This document shows, piece by piece, positions 25,217 through 33,797 of a DNA stretch of 64,000 bases. The DNA is from 79-D21 sp022839995 (lineage in GTDB: Bacteria; Synergistota; Synergistia; Synergistales; 79-D21). The stretch is from assembly GCA_022839995.1 (NCBI GenBank), contig JALHIN010000002.1:1-64000 (forward strand), given 5' to 3'. A model generated the notes under the pieces. That model was given only the letters and a program-made list of their open reading frames with translations, was not told the origin of the DNA and did not search any database. Position 1 is the stretch's first letter. Each line of letters opens with the position of its first letter. A program made the position numbers and the translations under genes.

Positions 25217-26901
25217 TGGCGATCCGCAGGCTGCCCGAAACCGTCACCCACCGGATCGCCGCGGGAGAGGTCATCGAGCGCCCGGCATCCGTCGTGAAGG
25301 AACTCCTCGAGAACTCCCTCGATGCAGGGGCCTCCCGCGTGACGGTCCGGATCGTCCAGGGAGGGACCCTTTCCATCGTCGTGGAAGACGACGGGGCGGG
25401 CATCCTCCCGGAAGAACTCCCCTTGGCCGTGGAGCGGTTCGCCACGAGCAAGCTGTTCGACATCGACGACCTGGAAAGGATCACGACCCTCGGTTTCCGG
25501 GGGGAGGCACTTTCCAGCATTGCCAGCGTCAGCCGCTTCGAGGTCCGCAGCCGCCCGGCATCGAAGACGGAAGGAGCCTTCATCCGGGTCGAGGGAGGAC
25601 AGTTCATCGGCAGCGGGACCATCGAAACCCCCAAGGGGACTCGCGTCCAGGTCGACGACCTGTTCTTCAACCTGCCGGCCCGCCGGAAGTTCCTGAAAAG
25701 CTCGTCCGCCGAACAGAGGCGGATCCTGAAGGTCGTCCAGGAAATGGCGATCGTTTTCCCGGCGGTTTCGTTCCTTTTCGTCGCAGACGGGAAATCCGTC
25801 TTCCGCTGGGAAGGCGGGACACGGAGGGAAATCCTCCAGGCCGTACTCGGCGAAAGCCGGCTCAGGGAAACACGATACGAAAAGGGCCCGGTCATCGTCG
25901 AGGCCTGGCGCGGAACCGCCAGGCCGGGCCAGCGTACCGAAGTTCTTTCTTTCGTCAACGGTAGGAGGGTGACCGAACCCACGATCCGGTCCGCCCTCTT
26001 CGCCCTCGGGCCTGAAATCGCCGGTGACTGGGTCATTTTGGTCGATTGCCCTCCCGCGGATGTGGACGTCAATATCCATCCGGCAAAGGCGGAGGTGCGG
26101 TTTCGAAATTCCGGCACCGTCTTCGAAGCCGTTCACGGAGCCGCGAAGGCAGCCCTGGCTTTCGGTGCGGAACTTGTCCTCGAGAAACCTCAGCCTTCGG
26201 AAGGATTTTCGAGCGAAGGAGGAGGCTTGAACCTTCCCTGGCCTCGCGTGGCAGCGCCTACGGAAGCGGAAGTCGGCCGCCTTGTCGAATACCCCGCCGG
26301 GGATTTTCCCGGATCCGCCCCAAAAACCGCTGCTGTCCGTTTCCTGGGACACGTTTCGGAAGGATTCCTGGTCTTTTCCGAAGGAAACGACCTCGTCCTC
26401 GTGGATCCCCACGCGGCCCACGAGCGCATCCTTTACGACCGGCTGCGGGAAGCCATGAAGAACCGTTTTCCTTCCCAACGGCTCGGCATGAAGACAGAAC
26501 TCTCTCCGAGCCTGGCGGCGGGAGCGGAGGAGCATCGTTTCCGACTCCTCGAACTGGGGTTCGGTTTCGAGCAAAAGCACGGACTCCTTCCCTCCCTGAC
26601 GGCCGTCCCGTTTTTCCCCGGCCTGGAATCGGTTTCGCCTGAAGATCTACTGAGAAGCACGATCGCGGCACTGGACGAGAACCCCGAACAACCGCTCGAC
26701 ATCCGGCTCGCCCGCCGCTGGGCCTCCGCTGCCTGCCACGGAGCGATGAAACTGGGGGACAGGGTCGGTTCGGAAGAGGCGCTGGCTCTCTGGCACCAAC
26801 TCTTCGAAACCGAGGGACCACGGACCTGTCCCCACGGAAGGCCGACTTTCCTTCGCCTGGGCGGTTCGGCCATCAAACGCCACTTCGGAAGGAAAGGCTG
26901 A
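25216..26901 (+). CDS. mutL: DNA mismatch repair protein MutL
   Basis: GHKL ATPase that couples MutS to strand incision. The 561-aa protein has the ATPase motifs ENSLDAGAS, DDGAGI and TLGFRGEALSSI. The C-terminal domain carries endonuclease motifs: DPHAAHERILYD (from residue 397, with the last Glu of the DQHAx2Ex4E motif as Asp), ACHGAMK (about 506) and CPHGRP (about 538). It should therefore nick DNA itself, consistent with no mutH. Confidence 0.95.
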   Translation: MAIRRLPETVTHRIAAGEVIERPASVVKELLENSLDAGASRVTVRIVQGGTLSIVVEDDGAGILPEELPLAVERFATSKLFDIDDLERITTLGFRGEALSSIASVSRFEVRSRPASKTEGAFIRVEGGQFIGSGTIETPKGTRVQVDDLFFNLPARRKFLKSSSAEQRRILKVVQEMAIVFPAVSFLFVADGKSVFRWEGGTRREILQAVLGESRLRETRYEKGPVIVEAWRGTARPGQRTEVLSFVNGRRVTEPTIRSALFALGPEIAGDWVILVDCPPADVDVNIHPAKAEVRFRNSGTVFEAVHGAAKAALAFGAELVLEKPQPSEGFSSEGGGLNLPWPRVAAPTEAEVGRLVEYPAGDFPGSAPKTAAVRFLGHVSEGFLVFSEGNDLVLVDPHAAHERILYDRLREAMKNRFPSQRLGMKTELSPSLAAGAEEHRFRLLELGFGFEQKHGLLPSLTAVPFFPGLESVSPEDLLRSTIAALDENPEQPLDIRLARRWASAACHGAMKLGDRVGSEEALALWHQLFETEGPRTCPHGRPTFLRLGGSAIKRHFGRKG

Positions 26902-26902
26902 A

Positions 26903-27862
26903 ATGACGGTCGACGAAAAACCTTTCTTCTGCGCCATCATCGGCCCGACGGCCGTGGGAAAGACACGGCTCAGCCTGGACCTGGCTGAAACCCTGTCGGC
27001 GGAAATCGTATCCGTCGATTCGCGCCAGGTCTACCGGTTGCTGGATATCGGCACCGCCAAGGCGACCCGGGAAGAGCGGGAACGCGTGCCCCACCACCTC
27101 ATCGATGTGGCGGAACCGACGGAACGTTTCTCGGCCTCCCGTTTCGTGGAGCTGGCCGAGGCGGCGATACGGGAGATCCGGGCAAGAGGGAAAAACGTCC
27201 TTCTGGTCGGGGGAACCCCTTTCTATTTCCGGGCCCTCCTATCCGGTACCTTGACCGCGGAACTCCCCTCGGACCCTGCGGTCCGAGGCAGGCTCGAAGA
27301 AGCCCTGCGCTCCGAAGGCAAGGAAGCCCTACACCTTCGGCTTCGGACCATCGATGAAACCACCGCTTCCCGGATTCACCCCAACGACGGCGTTCGAATC
27401 GTCCGGGCTCTGGAGATCTACGAACTGACGGGCCAGCCGCCTTCCGTCGCCTTCCGGGAGCGCAGGCCCCTGGGCACCCAGGCGGACGTCCTCTACATCG
27501 GCCTGACCCGTTCCCGGGAGGACTTGAGGGAAAGGATCGCCCAGCGGGTGCATGACCAGATGAAGGAGGGGTTTCTTGAGGAAGTCGCCTCGCTCCTTGC
27601 CAAGGGGATAGACGAGCGCTATCCCTCTATGCAGGGACTCGGCTACCGTGAACTTGCCGCTTCGATCCGGGGCAAAATCCCGCTGGACCAGGCCGTGGAA
27701 AGGATCATCCGGGCGACCTGGGCTTTTGCGCGCCGCCAAATGACCTGGTTTGCCAAGTTTGAACCCGCCGTGTGGTATGATATGACTCGTTCCGGGGACC
27801 TCTTCCCGATCGGGGAGATCCTGGGGGCAATCGCGGAAAGCCAGCGAGGCGGTCGGTGTTGA
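26903..27862 (+). CDS. miaA: tRNA dimethylallyltransferase
   Basis: Transfers an isopentenyl group to A37 of tRNAs reading UNN codons. The 319-aa sequence has the P-loop GPTAVGKTRLSLDLA, DSRQVYRLLDIGTAK, GGTPFYFRALLSG, and the C-terminal RRQMTWF motif. It follows mutL by 1 nt, a common mutL-miaA pairing, and overlaps ispH. Confidence 0.95.
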   Translation: MTVDEKPFFCAIIGPTAVGKTRLSLDLAETLSAEIVSVDSRQVYRLLDIGTAKATREERERVPHHLIDVAEPTERFSASRFVELAEAAIREIRARGKNVLLVGGTPFYFRALLSGTLTAELPSDPAVRGRLEEALRSEGKEALHLRLRTIDETTASRIHPNDGVRIVRALEIYELTGQPPSVAFRERRPLGTQADVLYIGLTRSREDLRERIAQRVHDQMKEGFLEEVASLLAKGIDERYPSMQGLGYRELAASIRGKIPLDQAVERIIRATWAFARRQMTWFAKFEPAVWYDMTRSGDLFPIGEILGAIAESQRGGRC

Positions 27863-28713
27863 AAGTGACGGTGGCGAGACCCACGGGTCTCTGTTTCGGA
27901 GTCAGAAGGGCCCTTCTCGAACTCGAAAACGCGCTCAAGGAACACGGCAGGATTTTCGGCCTAGGAAGCCCCATCCACAACCCGCAGGAGATCGAGCGGC
28001 TTCAAAACCTCGGCCTTATTGTCGTCGATAAACCCGGTGAAGTCCCTTCAGGTCAACCCGCCTTCATTCGAGCCCACGGCATCTCTCCGGAGATTCGCGA
28101 TTCCCTGGCTTGCCGAACTTCTCTCATCGTCGACGGGACCTGCCCCTTCGTGAGGAACGTGCAGGAAAAGGCCGCCATCCTGAAGCGGGAGGGGTACCGG
28201 GTGTTCGTCGTGGGAGATGCCGCGCACCCGGAAGTCCAGGGCATCCTTGGATACGCGGGTGACGGTGCGATCGTCGTGGAGCGGGCTTCCGACATCCCGG
28301 CGGGGCTGAAAGGCGAAAGGATCGGCATCGTCTGCCAGACGACCCAGAAGGTTTCCGTTCTGCAGGATATTGCCGGCGTCCTAGCGGCCCAAGCCGGCGA
28401 ACTGCGGGTCTACAATACGATCTGCAGTGCGACCCTGGAGAGGCAGCAGGCCGTCACGAAACTGGCTCACCGGGTGGACGGAATGATCGTGATCGGGGGC
28501 AAGAACAGCGCCAACACGGGAAAGCTCGTGGAGATCTCGGAGGGTTCCGGGGTTCCCACGCTTTGGATCGAGCATTCTGAAGAGTTGGAGGAGGGATGGA
28601 TCCAGGGAAAGGAAAAGATCGGAATCGCCGCGGGCGCGAGCACGCCCGACTGGCTGATTCAGGAACTGATTTCAACACTCGAGAGCGCACGGTCGCCAAG
28701 GGGGAAGGATTGA
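27856..28713 (+). CDS. ispH: 4-hydroxy-3-methylbut-2-enyl diphosphate reductase
   Basis: Iron-sulfur enzyme for the last step of the MEP isoprenoid pathway, giving IPP and DMAPP; DMAPP is also the MiaA substrate. The 285-aa protein has three cluster Cys residues in GLCFGVRRAL, DGTCPFVRN and NTICSAT, plus RAHGIS, DAAHPEVQG and CQTTQ substrate motifs. The start is GTG 27856 or TTG 27859, both overlapping the miaA stop. An S1-domain gene follows 1 nt later, an arrangement that is a gene fusion in some Firmicutes. Confidence 0.95.
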   Translation: MLKVTVARPTGLCFGVRRALLELENALKEHGRIFGLGSPIHNPQEIERLQNLGLIVVDKPGEVPSGQPAFIRAHGISPEIRDSLACRTSLIVDGTCPFVRNVQEKAAILKREGYRVFVVGDAAHPEVQGILGYAGDGAIVVERASDIPAGLKGERIGIVCQTTQKVSVLQDIAGVLAAQAGELRVYNTICSATLERQQAVTKLAHRVDGMIVIGGKNSANTGKLVEISEGSGVPTLWIEHSEELEEGWIQGKEKIGIAAGASTPDWLIQELISTLESARSPRGKD

Positions 28714-28714
28714 A

Positions 28715-30238
28715 ATGGTTGAGGAAATCGTGAACGCGAACCACGAAATGAACGACGTCAACAAGGAAAGCATGGAAAGCATGTATGACGGCTATCTCAG
28801 CGAGGAAATCCACAAGGGGAAGGTCGTTGAAGGAGAGATCGTCGGCTCGACGGAAACGGGCTGGCTGGTGAACGTCAATTACAAGTGCGAGGGATTCCTC
28901 CCCCGTTCGGAATGGACCCATCGTGTCCTGGTGGACACGGCTTCCGAACCCCGTAAAGGCGACAAGGTCCGTGTCCAGGTCGTCAACGTCGGTCAGGGCG
29001 AGGAGGCCCAGCTGGTCGTGAGCCGCTGGAGGCCCGAATTCGACGAGCGTTGGAGCCGCATCGAGAAGGAGGCCGCGGAGAAGGAAATCCTCCCCGTGAC
29101 CGGGCTGCGGAAAATCAAGGGCGGCCTCATCGTTGACTGCTTCGGCATAGAGGGGTTCATTCCGATTTCGCACCTGGCCCAGGAAGGCAGGGCGGTCAAT
29201 CCCGGCCGTTTCGTGGGAGAGACGTTCAACGTCAAGATCCTCGAAAAGGAACGAAACAAGAGGCGCCTCGTCCTTTCCAGGAGGGAGCTGGTGGAGCGCG
29301 AGACCCAGGAACAGCGGGAATCTTTCTATGCCCGGGTCAAAGAAGGAGACGTCGTTGAGGGGACCGTCAGCAGCATCACCTCGTTTGGTATTTTCGTCTC
29401 CCTCGGGAACGACATGGAAGGACTCGTCCACATCAGCGAGATCGCCTGGCAGCGCAACGTGAAGCCCCGGGAGCAGTACAAGCGCGGGGACACCGTCAAG
29501 GTCAAGGTCCTGGGCATCGATCGGGAAACAAACCGTATCTCGCTGAGCATTCGCCAGACCCTTCCCGACCCCTGGGATAGCGTTTCCGAACGGTGGCACA
29601 TCGGCGATCGCACCACCGGCACCGTGACCAACCTAACGGATTTCGGGGCCTTCGTGGAGATCGAGCCTGGAATCGAAGGACTCATCCACATCGGCGACCT
29701 GAGCTGGCATCGGATCAAGCACCCCAAGGAAATCCTCCGAAAGGGGCAGTCCGTCGAAGTGCAGGTCCTAGAGATCGATACCGAGCGCAAGCGGATCGGC
29801 CTGGGATACAAGCAGCTCAACGATCCCTGGAACGGGGTGGAGGAGCGGTACAGGCCAAAGCAGGACGTCCCGGTGAAAGTCGTCCGTCTCGCCGATTTCG
29901 GCGCTTTCGTCCAGCTCGAGGAAGGAGTCGAGGGACTGATCCACATCTCCCAGCTGAGCCGCCAGCGCGTCGAAAAACCCGGGGATGTCCTCCAGGAGGG
30001 GCAGGAGGTCGTCGCCCGCATCCTGGAAGTCAATCCGGCCGAACGCAGGATCCGCCTCAGCCTGAGCGCCATCGAGGACGAGCAGGAGAAGAAGCACCGC
30101 GAGGAGGAGCGTAAGACCCGCGACGACGAACGGCGCAAGCGCGGCCCGGAATCCAGGAAGGCGCATGAACCTGCCTATCAGCCGGACGATACGTCCGTAA
30201 CGATCGGAGACGTGTTGCGGGACATCCTCGACTCCTGA
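28715..30238 (+). CDS. rpsA: S1 RNA-binding domain protein (ribosomal protein S1-like)
   Basis: A 507-aa protein with five S1/OB repeats at about 32-105, 115-185, 206-276, 293-362 and 381-447, the last three with the FGAFV or FGIFV and EGLIHIS motifs. The tail (about 447-485) is a highly charged EEERKTRDDERRKR helix. E. coli S1 has six repeats and the Bacillus form four. The first two repeats are more divergent, as in S1 domains that bind the ribosome. Likely role: mRNA docking in initiation. Confidence 0.88.
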   Translation: MVEEIVNANHEMNDVNKESMESMYDGYLSEEIHKGKVVEGEIVGSTETGWLVNVNYKCEGFLPRSEWTHRVLVDTASEPRKGDKVRVQVVNVGQGEEAQLVVSRWRPEFDERWSRIEKEAAEKEILPVTGLRKIKGGLIVDCFGIEGFIPISHLAQEGRAVNPGRFVGETFNVKILEKERNKRRLVLSRRELVERETQEQRESFYARVKEGDVVEGTVSSITSFGIFVSLGNDMEGLVHISEIAWQRNVKPREQYKRGDTVKVKVLGIDRETNRISLSIRQTLPDPWDSVSERWHIGDRTTGTVTNLTDFGAFVEIEPGIEGLIHIGDLSWHRIKHPKEILRKGQSVEVQVLEIDTERKRIGLGYKQLNDPWNGVEERYRPKQDVPVKVVRLADFGAFVQLEEGVEGLIHISQLSRQRVEKPGDVLQEGQEVVARILEVNPAERRIRLSLSAIEDEQEKKHREEERKTRDDERRKRGPESRKAHEPAYQPDDTSVTIGDVLRDILDS

Positions 30239-30249
30239 GGATTTTGTCC

Positions 30250-30289
30250 TATAATGTCGTAAATAGCCGGCTGCTTTTCGCGGCCGGCT
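30250..30289 (+). promoter_or_regulatory. -10 element and leader hairpin before def
   Basis: A perfect TATAAT (30250-30255) lies 12 nt after the S1 gene stop with only a poor -35 (TCGACT, 30228-30233, 16-bp spacing). A 7-bp stem (30265-30271 with 30283-30289) follows. It has no clean T tract, so it may be either a weak terminator of the upstream operon or a leader structure of def mRNA. Confidence 0.4.
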
Positions 30290-30315
30290 TGATTCTTCCC
30301 TAAAGGAGGACCCCC

Positions 30316-30813
30316 ATGAGCCTTCTGAAAGTCCTGGTCTACCCCGACCCAGCCCTCCGGGAAGCCGGAAAGGAGGTCGATCGGTTCGACACGGAACTGG
30401 AACGCTTCATCCGTGACCTGTGGGAAACCATGATGGCCTATGACGGAGTTGGGCTGGCCGCTACGCAGGTGGGCAGGGCTATCCGGGTTTGCGTCATTTT
30501 CTGGAAGGAACATCGCCTGGTCCTGGTGAATCCCAGGATCACCCACGCGGAAGGAGAGCAGGTGGGGGAGGAAGGATGCCTGAGCTTTCCGGGGATCTTC
30601 GAGAAAATCCTCAGGCCCCAGAAGGTCCGCGTCGAAGCCTTGGACTCGGAGGGGAAACCCTTTTCAATCGACGCAGAAGGTTTCCTGGCCCGGGCCCTGT
30701 GCCACGAAATCGATCACCTGGACGGACGGTTGATGATCGACCACCTTAGCTCCCTCAAGCGTGAAATCGTGAGGAGAAAGCTTCTCAAGAAATCCAGGGA
30801 GGAGCGGAAATAA
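30316..30813 (+). CDS. def: Peptide deformylase
   Basis: Metalloenzyme that removes the formyl group from nascent proteins. The 165-aa sequence has motif 1 GVGLAATQVG, motif 2 EEGCLSFPG with the metal Cys, and motif 3 HEIDHLDG with two metal His and the catalytic Glu. The usual Gln before HExxH is Cys here. TAAAGGAGG precedes ATG 30316. It is paired with fmt, the enzyme that adds the formyl group. Confidence 0.95.
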   Translation: MSLLKVLVYPDPALREAGKEVDRFDTELERFIRDLWETMMAYDGVGLAATQVGRAIRVCVIFWKEHRLVLVNPRITHAEGEQVGEEGCLSFPGIFEKILRPQKVRVEALDSEGKPFSIDAEGFLARALCHEIDHLDGRLMIDHLSSLKREIVRRKLLKKSREERK

Positions 30814-30815
30814 TC

Positions 30816-31742
30816 GTGAAGGCCTGGTTTTTCGGTTCCGGGCATTTCGCCGCCCTCTGTTTCCGCGAGATTGCTCCGTTCCTTCATTTCGAAAAGGTCG
30901 TCACTCTCCCTCCGTCCCCCGCCGGAAGGACAAGGGCCCTTCGGCCGACTCCCCTCGAGGAACAGGCCCTGAAACACCGTTTTTCCCCTTTTCGCTGTTC
31001 AAACCCCTCCATAGAACCGCTCCTCCTGGAAGAGCTCGTAAAGGATCCTCCCGATCTCGCTCTCGTCGTCGATTTTTCCAGATTCATCCGGGACCCCCTC
31101 CTCAACGGCCCTCGCCTGGGATGCCTCAACCTCCATCCTTCACTCCTTCCAGCCTACCGGGGAGCCGCACCAATCCAGCGGGTCCTGATGGACGGGCTTA
31201 ACCAAACGGGCGTGACGCTTTTCCGGCTCGTGGAAAAAATGGATGCGGGACCGATCCTCTTGCAGAAAGCCGTCCCTGTCGGGCTTGAAACGACCGCCGG
31301 AGAACTTGCGGAAATTTTGGCTCACGAGGGTAGCCAGATTTTTCTAAAAAGTTTAGAATACCTCTGTGGTGGATATGCAGAATACATTGCGCAAGACGAG
31401 AGCCTAGCAACGTTCGCACCGAAAATCGACCGCGAAGAAGAACGGCTCGCCTGGAGCGAGCCCGCTCTTAAACTTCACAACCGTGTCAGGGCTTTGAACC
31501 CCTCCCCGGGGGCCTATTGTCTTTTTTCAGGGAAGCGCCTGAAAATTTGGAAGACTCGACCCCTCGAAGGCACAAGCCCGGGCAACGGAATGGTGACAGG
31601 TTTCGCGGAACGGTTCCCCGTGGTGGGCTGCGGGAAGGGAGGGCTGGTCCTTCTCGAGGTTCAGCCCGAAGGGAAAGGTCCTCTCAGGGGGGACGACTGG
31701 GCCAGGGGTAGCCGGATCAAAGAAGGAGACCGTTTCGAATGA
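30816..31742 (+). CDS. fmt: Methionyl-tRNA formyltransferase
   Basis: Formylates initiator Met-tRNA using 10-formyl-THF. The 308-aa protein has the catalytic region LNLHPSLLPAYRGAAPIQ (about 106-123), GVTLFRLVEKMDAGPI with the catalytic Asp, and a short C-terminal OB domain. The N-terminal Rossmann part is divergent (AWFFGSGHFAALCF). GTG 30816 starts 2 nt after def. The ATGA overlap with the next gene suggests co-transcription through to the oxidoreductase genes. Confidence 0.92.
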   Translation: MKAWFFGSGHFAALCFREIAPFLHFEKVVTLPPSPAGRTRALRPTPLEEQALKHRFSPFRCSNPSIEPLLLEELVKDPPDLALVVDFSRFIRDPLLNGPRLGCLNLHPSLLPAYRGAAPIQRVLMDGLNQTGVTLFRLVEKMDAGPILLQKAVPVGLETTAGELAEILAHEGSQIFLKSLEYLCGGYAEYIAQDESLATFAPKIDREEERLAWSEPALKLHNRVRALNPSPGAYCLFSGKRLKIWKTRPLEGTSPGNGMVTGFAERFPVVGCGKGGLVLLEVQPEGKGPLRGDDWARGSRIKEGDRFE

Positions 31743-32473
31743 ACGTTACCGGGATGATACACGATCCACTGACAGACTTGGACGGATTTTCCTGGGAAAA
31801 GGTGATCGCCGTCGTCGGAGCTCTCGGCTCCGGGAAATCCGAATGGCTTCTGAACCTGGCCAATGCGTTTCTCAAACGGGAGGAAGCGGTCACGGTCGCC
31901 GACGTGGACATCATCAACCCCTACTTCTGCATCCGGGAAGTCTCTTCCCTCTTGAAGAAAATGGGACTCTCCGTGATCCTTCCCTTCAAGGGAACCCAAT
32001 GGTCGGACCTGCCGTCCATTTCCCCTGAAGTCGACCGGGCCTTCGATGCACCCGGCAAACTCCTGATCGACATCGGGGGGGATCCCCGCGGCGCGATGGC
32101 CTTGACACAGTTTGCCCCGCGCATGGAACAGGCGGGCTACAACCTTCTGGCCATCGTCAATGCGTACCGCCCCCAGACCTCGACGGTCGAGGGGATCGAG
32201 GCCATGATCCGTTCGATCGAACGGGTCAGCGGGCTGACGGTCTCCGCCCTGATCAGCAATTCCCACATGATGTCCGAAACAACCCTTGACGAGGTCCTGC
32301 AGGGGTATGAAACGGCGCGCAACGCGGCCGAGAAGATGGGGCTTCCCATCCTCTTCGTGGGCGTGCCGGCGAACGCGATGGAAGAGGCTCAACACCGGTT
32401 CGAGGGCAGGAAGGTCAACTTGTGGCCGGTCTCCAGATACATCCTATTACCTTGGGAGAGGGGTGGCATGTGA
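31739..32473 (+). CDS. P-loop ATPase linked to 2-oxoacid oxidoreductase genes
   Basis: A 244-aa soluble protein with Walker A GALGSGKS (about 27-34), a DVDIINPYF segment resembling the switch region of MinD/CobQ/SIMIBI NTPases, LIDIGGDPRGA as Walker B-like strand, and ISNSHMM where these proteins have the base-binding Asn. I do not recognise a named family. It overlaps both fmt (4 nt) and the ferredoxin-type subunit (1 nt), so it is tightly coupled to the oxidoreductase operon. A role in assembling or activating that iron-sulfur enzyme is an inference from context. Confidence 0.65.
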   Translation: MNVTGMIHDPLTDLDGFSWEKVIAVVGALGSGKSEWLLNLANAFLKREEAVTVADVDIINPYFCIREVSSLLKKMGLSVILPFKGTQWSDLPSISPEVDRAFDAPGKLLIDIGGDPRGAMALTQFAPRMEQAGYNLLAIVNAYRPQTSTVEGIEAMIRSIERVSGLTVSALISNSHMMSETTLDEVLQGYETARNAAEKMGLPILFVGVPANAMEEAQHRFEGRKVNLWPVSRYILLPWERGGM

Positions 32474-32706
32474 TGGCAAAGGGACGGGTCGGGGTCAACG
32501 AGGAACGGTGCAAGAGCTGCGGTCTTTGCGTGGCGGCATGTCCAATGAAAGTCCTCCGGATCTCCGACAGGATCAACAGCAAGGGCTATCGGCCCGTGGA
32601 GCAGTTCAAGGAGGGGTGCATCGCCTGCAGGATGTGCGCGATCACCTGTCCGGACGTGGTCCTCGAAGTCTTCCGTCTGGAAGACGAAAAGGCCTGCAAT
32701 GCCTAG
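32473..32706 (+). CDS. 2-oxoacid:ferredoxin oxidoreductase, ferredoxin-like delta subunit
   Basis: A 77-aa protein with two 4Fe-4S motifs, CKSCGLCVAACP and CIACRMCAITCP, which pass electrons from the TPP centre to external ferredoxin. ATG 32473 shares one base with the upstream stop. It is the first subunit gene in a delta-alpha-beta-gamma order typical of VOR/KOR-type enzymes of anaerobes. Confidence 0.9.
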   Translation: MAKGRVGVNEERCKSCGLCVAACPMKVLRISDRINSKGYRPVEQFKEGCIACRMCAITCPDVVLEVFRLEDEKACNA

Positions 32707-32722
32707 AGCGAGGTGAACCCTG

Positions 32723-33784
32723 ATGGGCAAGCGTTTCCTGATGAAAGGCAACGAGGCGTTGGCGGAAGCGGCAATCCATGCGGGTTGCAAGTACTTCTTC
32801 GGATACCCCATCACACCGCAGAACGAAATTCCCGAGTACATGTCCAAGAAGCTGCCCGAAATCGGTGGCGTCTACCTTCAGGCCGAAAGCGAGCTCGCGG
32901 CGATCAACATGATTTTCGGGGCGGCCGGCACCGGCAAGAGGGTCATGACGTCTTCCTCCAGCCCGGGCATTTCCCTGATGTCCGAGGGAATCAGCTACAT
33001 CGCGGGAGCCGAACTGCCCTGCGTCCTGATGAACGTCATGCGCGGGGGCCCCGGCCTGGGGGGGATCCTGCCCTCCCAATCGGATTACTTCCAGGCGACC
33101 CGCGGAGGCGGCCATGGAGACTACCGCCTTCTGGTCCTTGCTCCCAGCACGGTCCAGGAAGCCGTCGATCTCACGATGCTGGCATTCGACCTCGCTGAGA
33201 AGTACCGCAATCCGGCAATGGTCCTGGCGGATGGCTTCATGGGACAGATGATGGAAGCCGTCGAATTCAGGGAAACCAGGACGGGGGAACTTCCCGACCC
33301 GGCGGAATGGGCGGTCGGCTACATGAAGCAGAGGGGGAGCCGGGCCCTGATCAAGAGCCTCTACCTCGACCCCGAGGAACTGGAGGCCCACAACTGGAAA
33401 CTCCAGGCCAAGTACGCCAAGATGGCCGAGCAGGAAAAGCGCTTCGAAAGCTACATGGCGGAAGACGCCGAAATCCTGATCGCGGCCTACGGGACCGTAG
33501 CCCGGATAGCGCGCACGGCGATCAACGAATTGCGCAACGAAGGCGTCAAGGTCGGACTTTTCCGCCCGATCACCCTTTTCCCGTTCCCCTACGACCCGCT
33601 GGAAAACCTCCCGGCCTCCGTAAAGCAGATACTGACCGTCGAGATGAGCTGCGGCCAGATGGTCGAGGACGTCCGGCTTGCGGTTGGAAAGGACCGCCCG
33701 GTTTCCATGTATGGACGCGTCGGAGGCATGACGCCTTCGGTGGACGAGATCAAGGACCAGGTCCGAAAGGCCCTGGGGCGATAG
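32723..33784 (+). CDS. vorB: 2-oxoacid:ferredoxin oxidoreductase, alpha subunit
   Basis: A 353-aa subunit with the pyrimidine-binding/PFOR domain I pattern: KGNEALAEAAIHAGC, FGYPITPQNE, the catalytic-region Glu in LQAESELAAINM, TSSSSPGISLM, and RGGPGLGGILPSQSD. Size and order fit 3-methyl-2-oxobutanoate (branched-chain) or 2-oxoglutarate oxidoreductases rather than pyruvate enzymes. The substrate cannot be fixed from sequence alone, and the symbol is the common database label. Confidence 0.88.
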   Translation: MGKRFLMKGNEALAEAAIHAGCKYFFGYPITPQNEIPEYMSKKLPEIGGVYLQAESELAAINMIFGAAGTGKRVMTSSSSPGISLMSEGISYIAGAELPCVLMNVMRGGPGLGGILPSQSDYFQATRGGGHGDYRLLVLAPSTVQEAVDLTMLAFDLAEKYRNPAMVLADGFMGQMMEAVEFRETRTGELPDPAEWAVGYMKQRGSRALIKSLYLDPEELEAHNWKLQAKYAKMAEQEKRFESYMAEDAEILIAAYGTVARIARTAINELRNEGVKVGLFRPITLFPFPYDPLENLPASVKQILTVEMSCGQMVEDVRLAVGKDRPVSMYGRVGGMTPSVDEIKDQVRKALGR

Positions 33785-33797
33785 GGGGGACCTTCCG

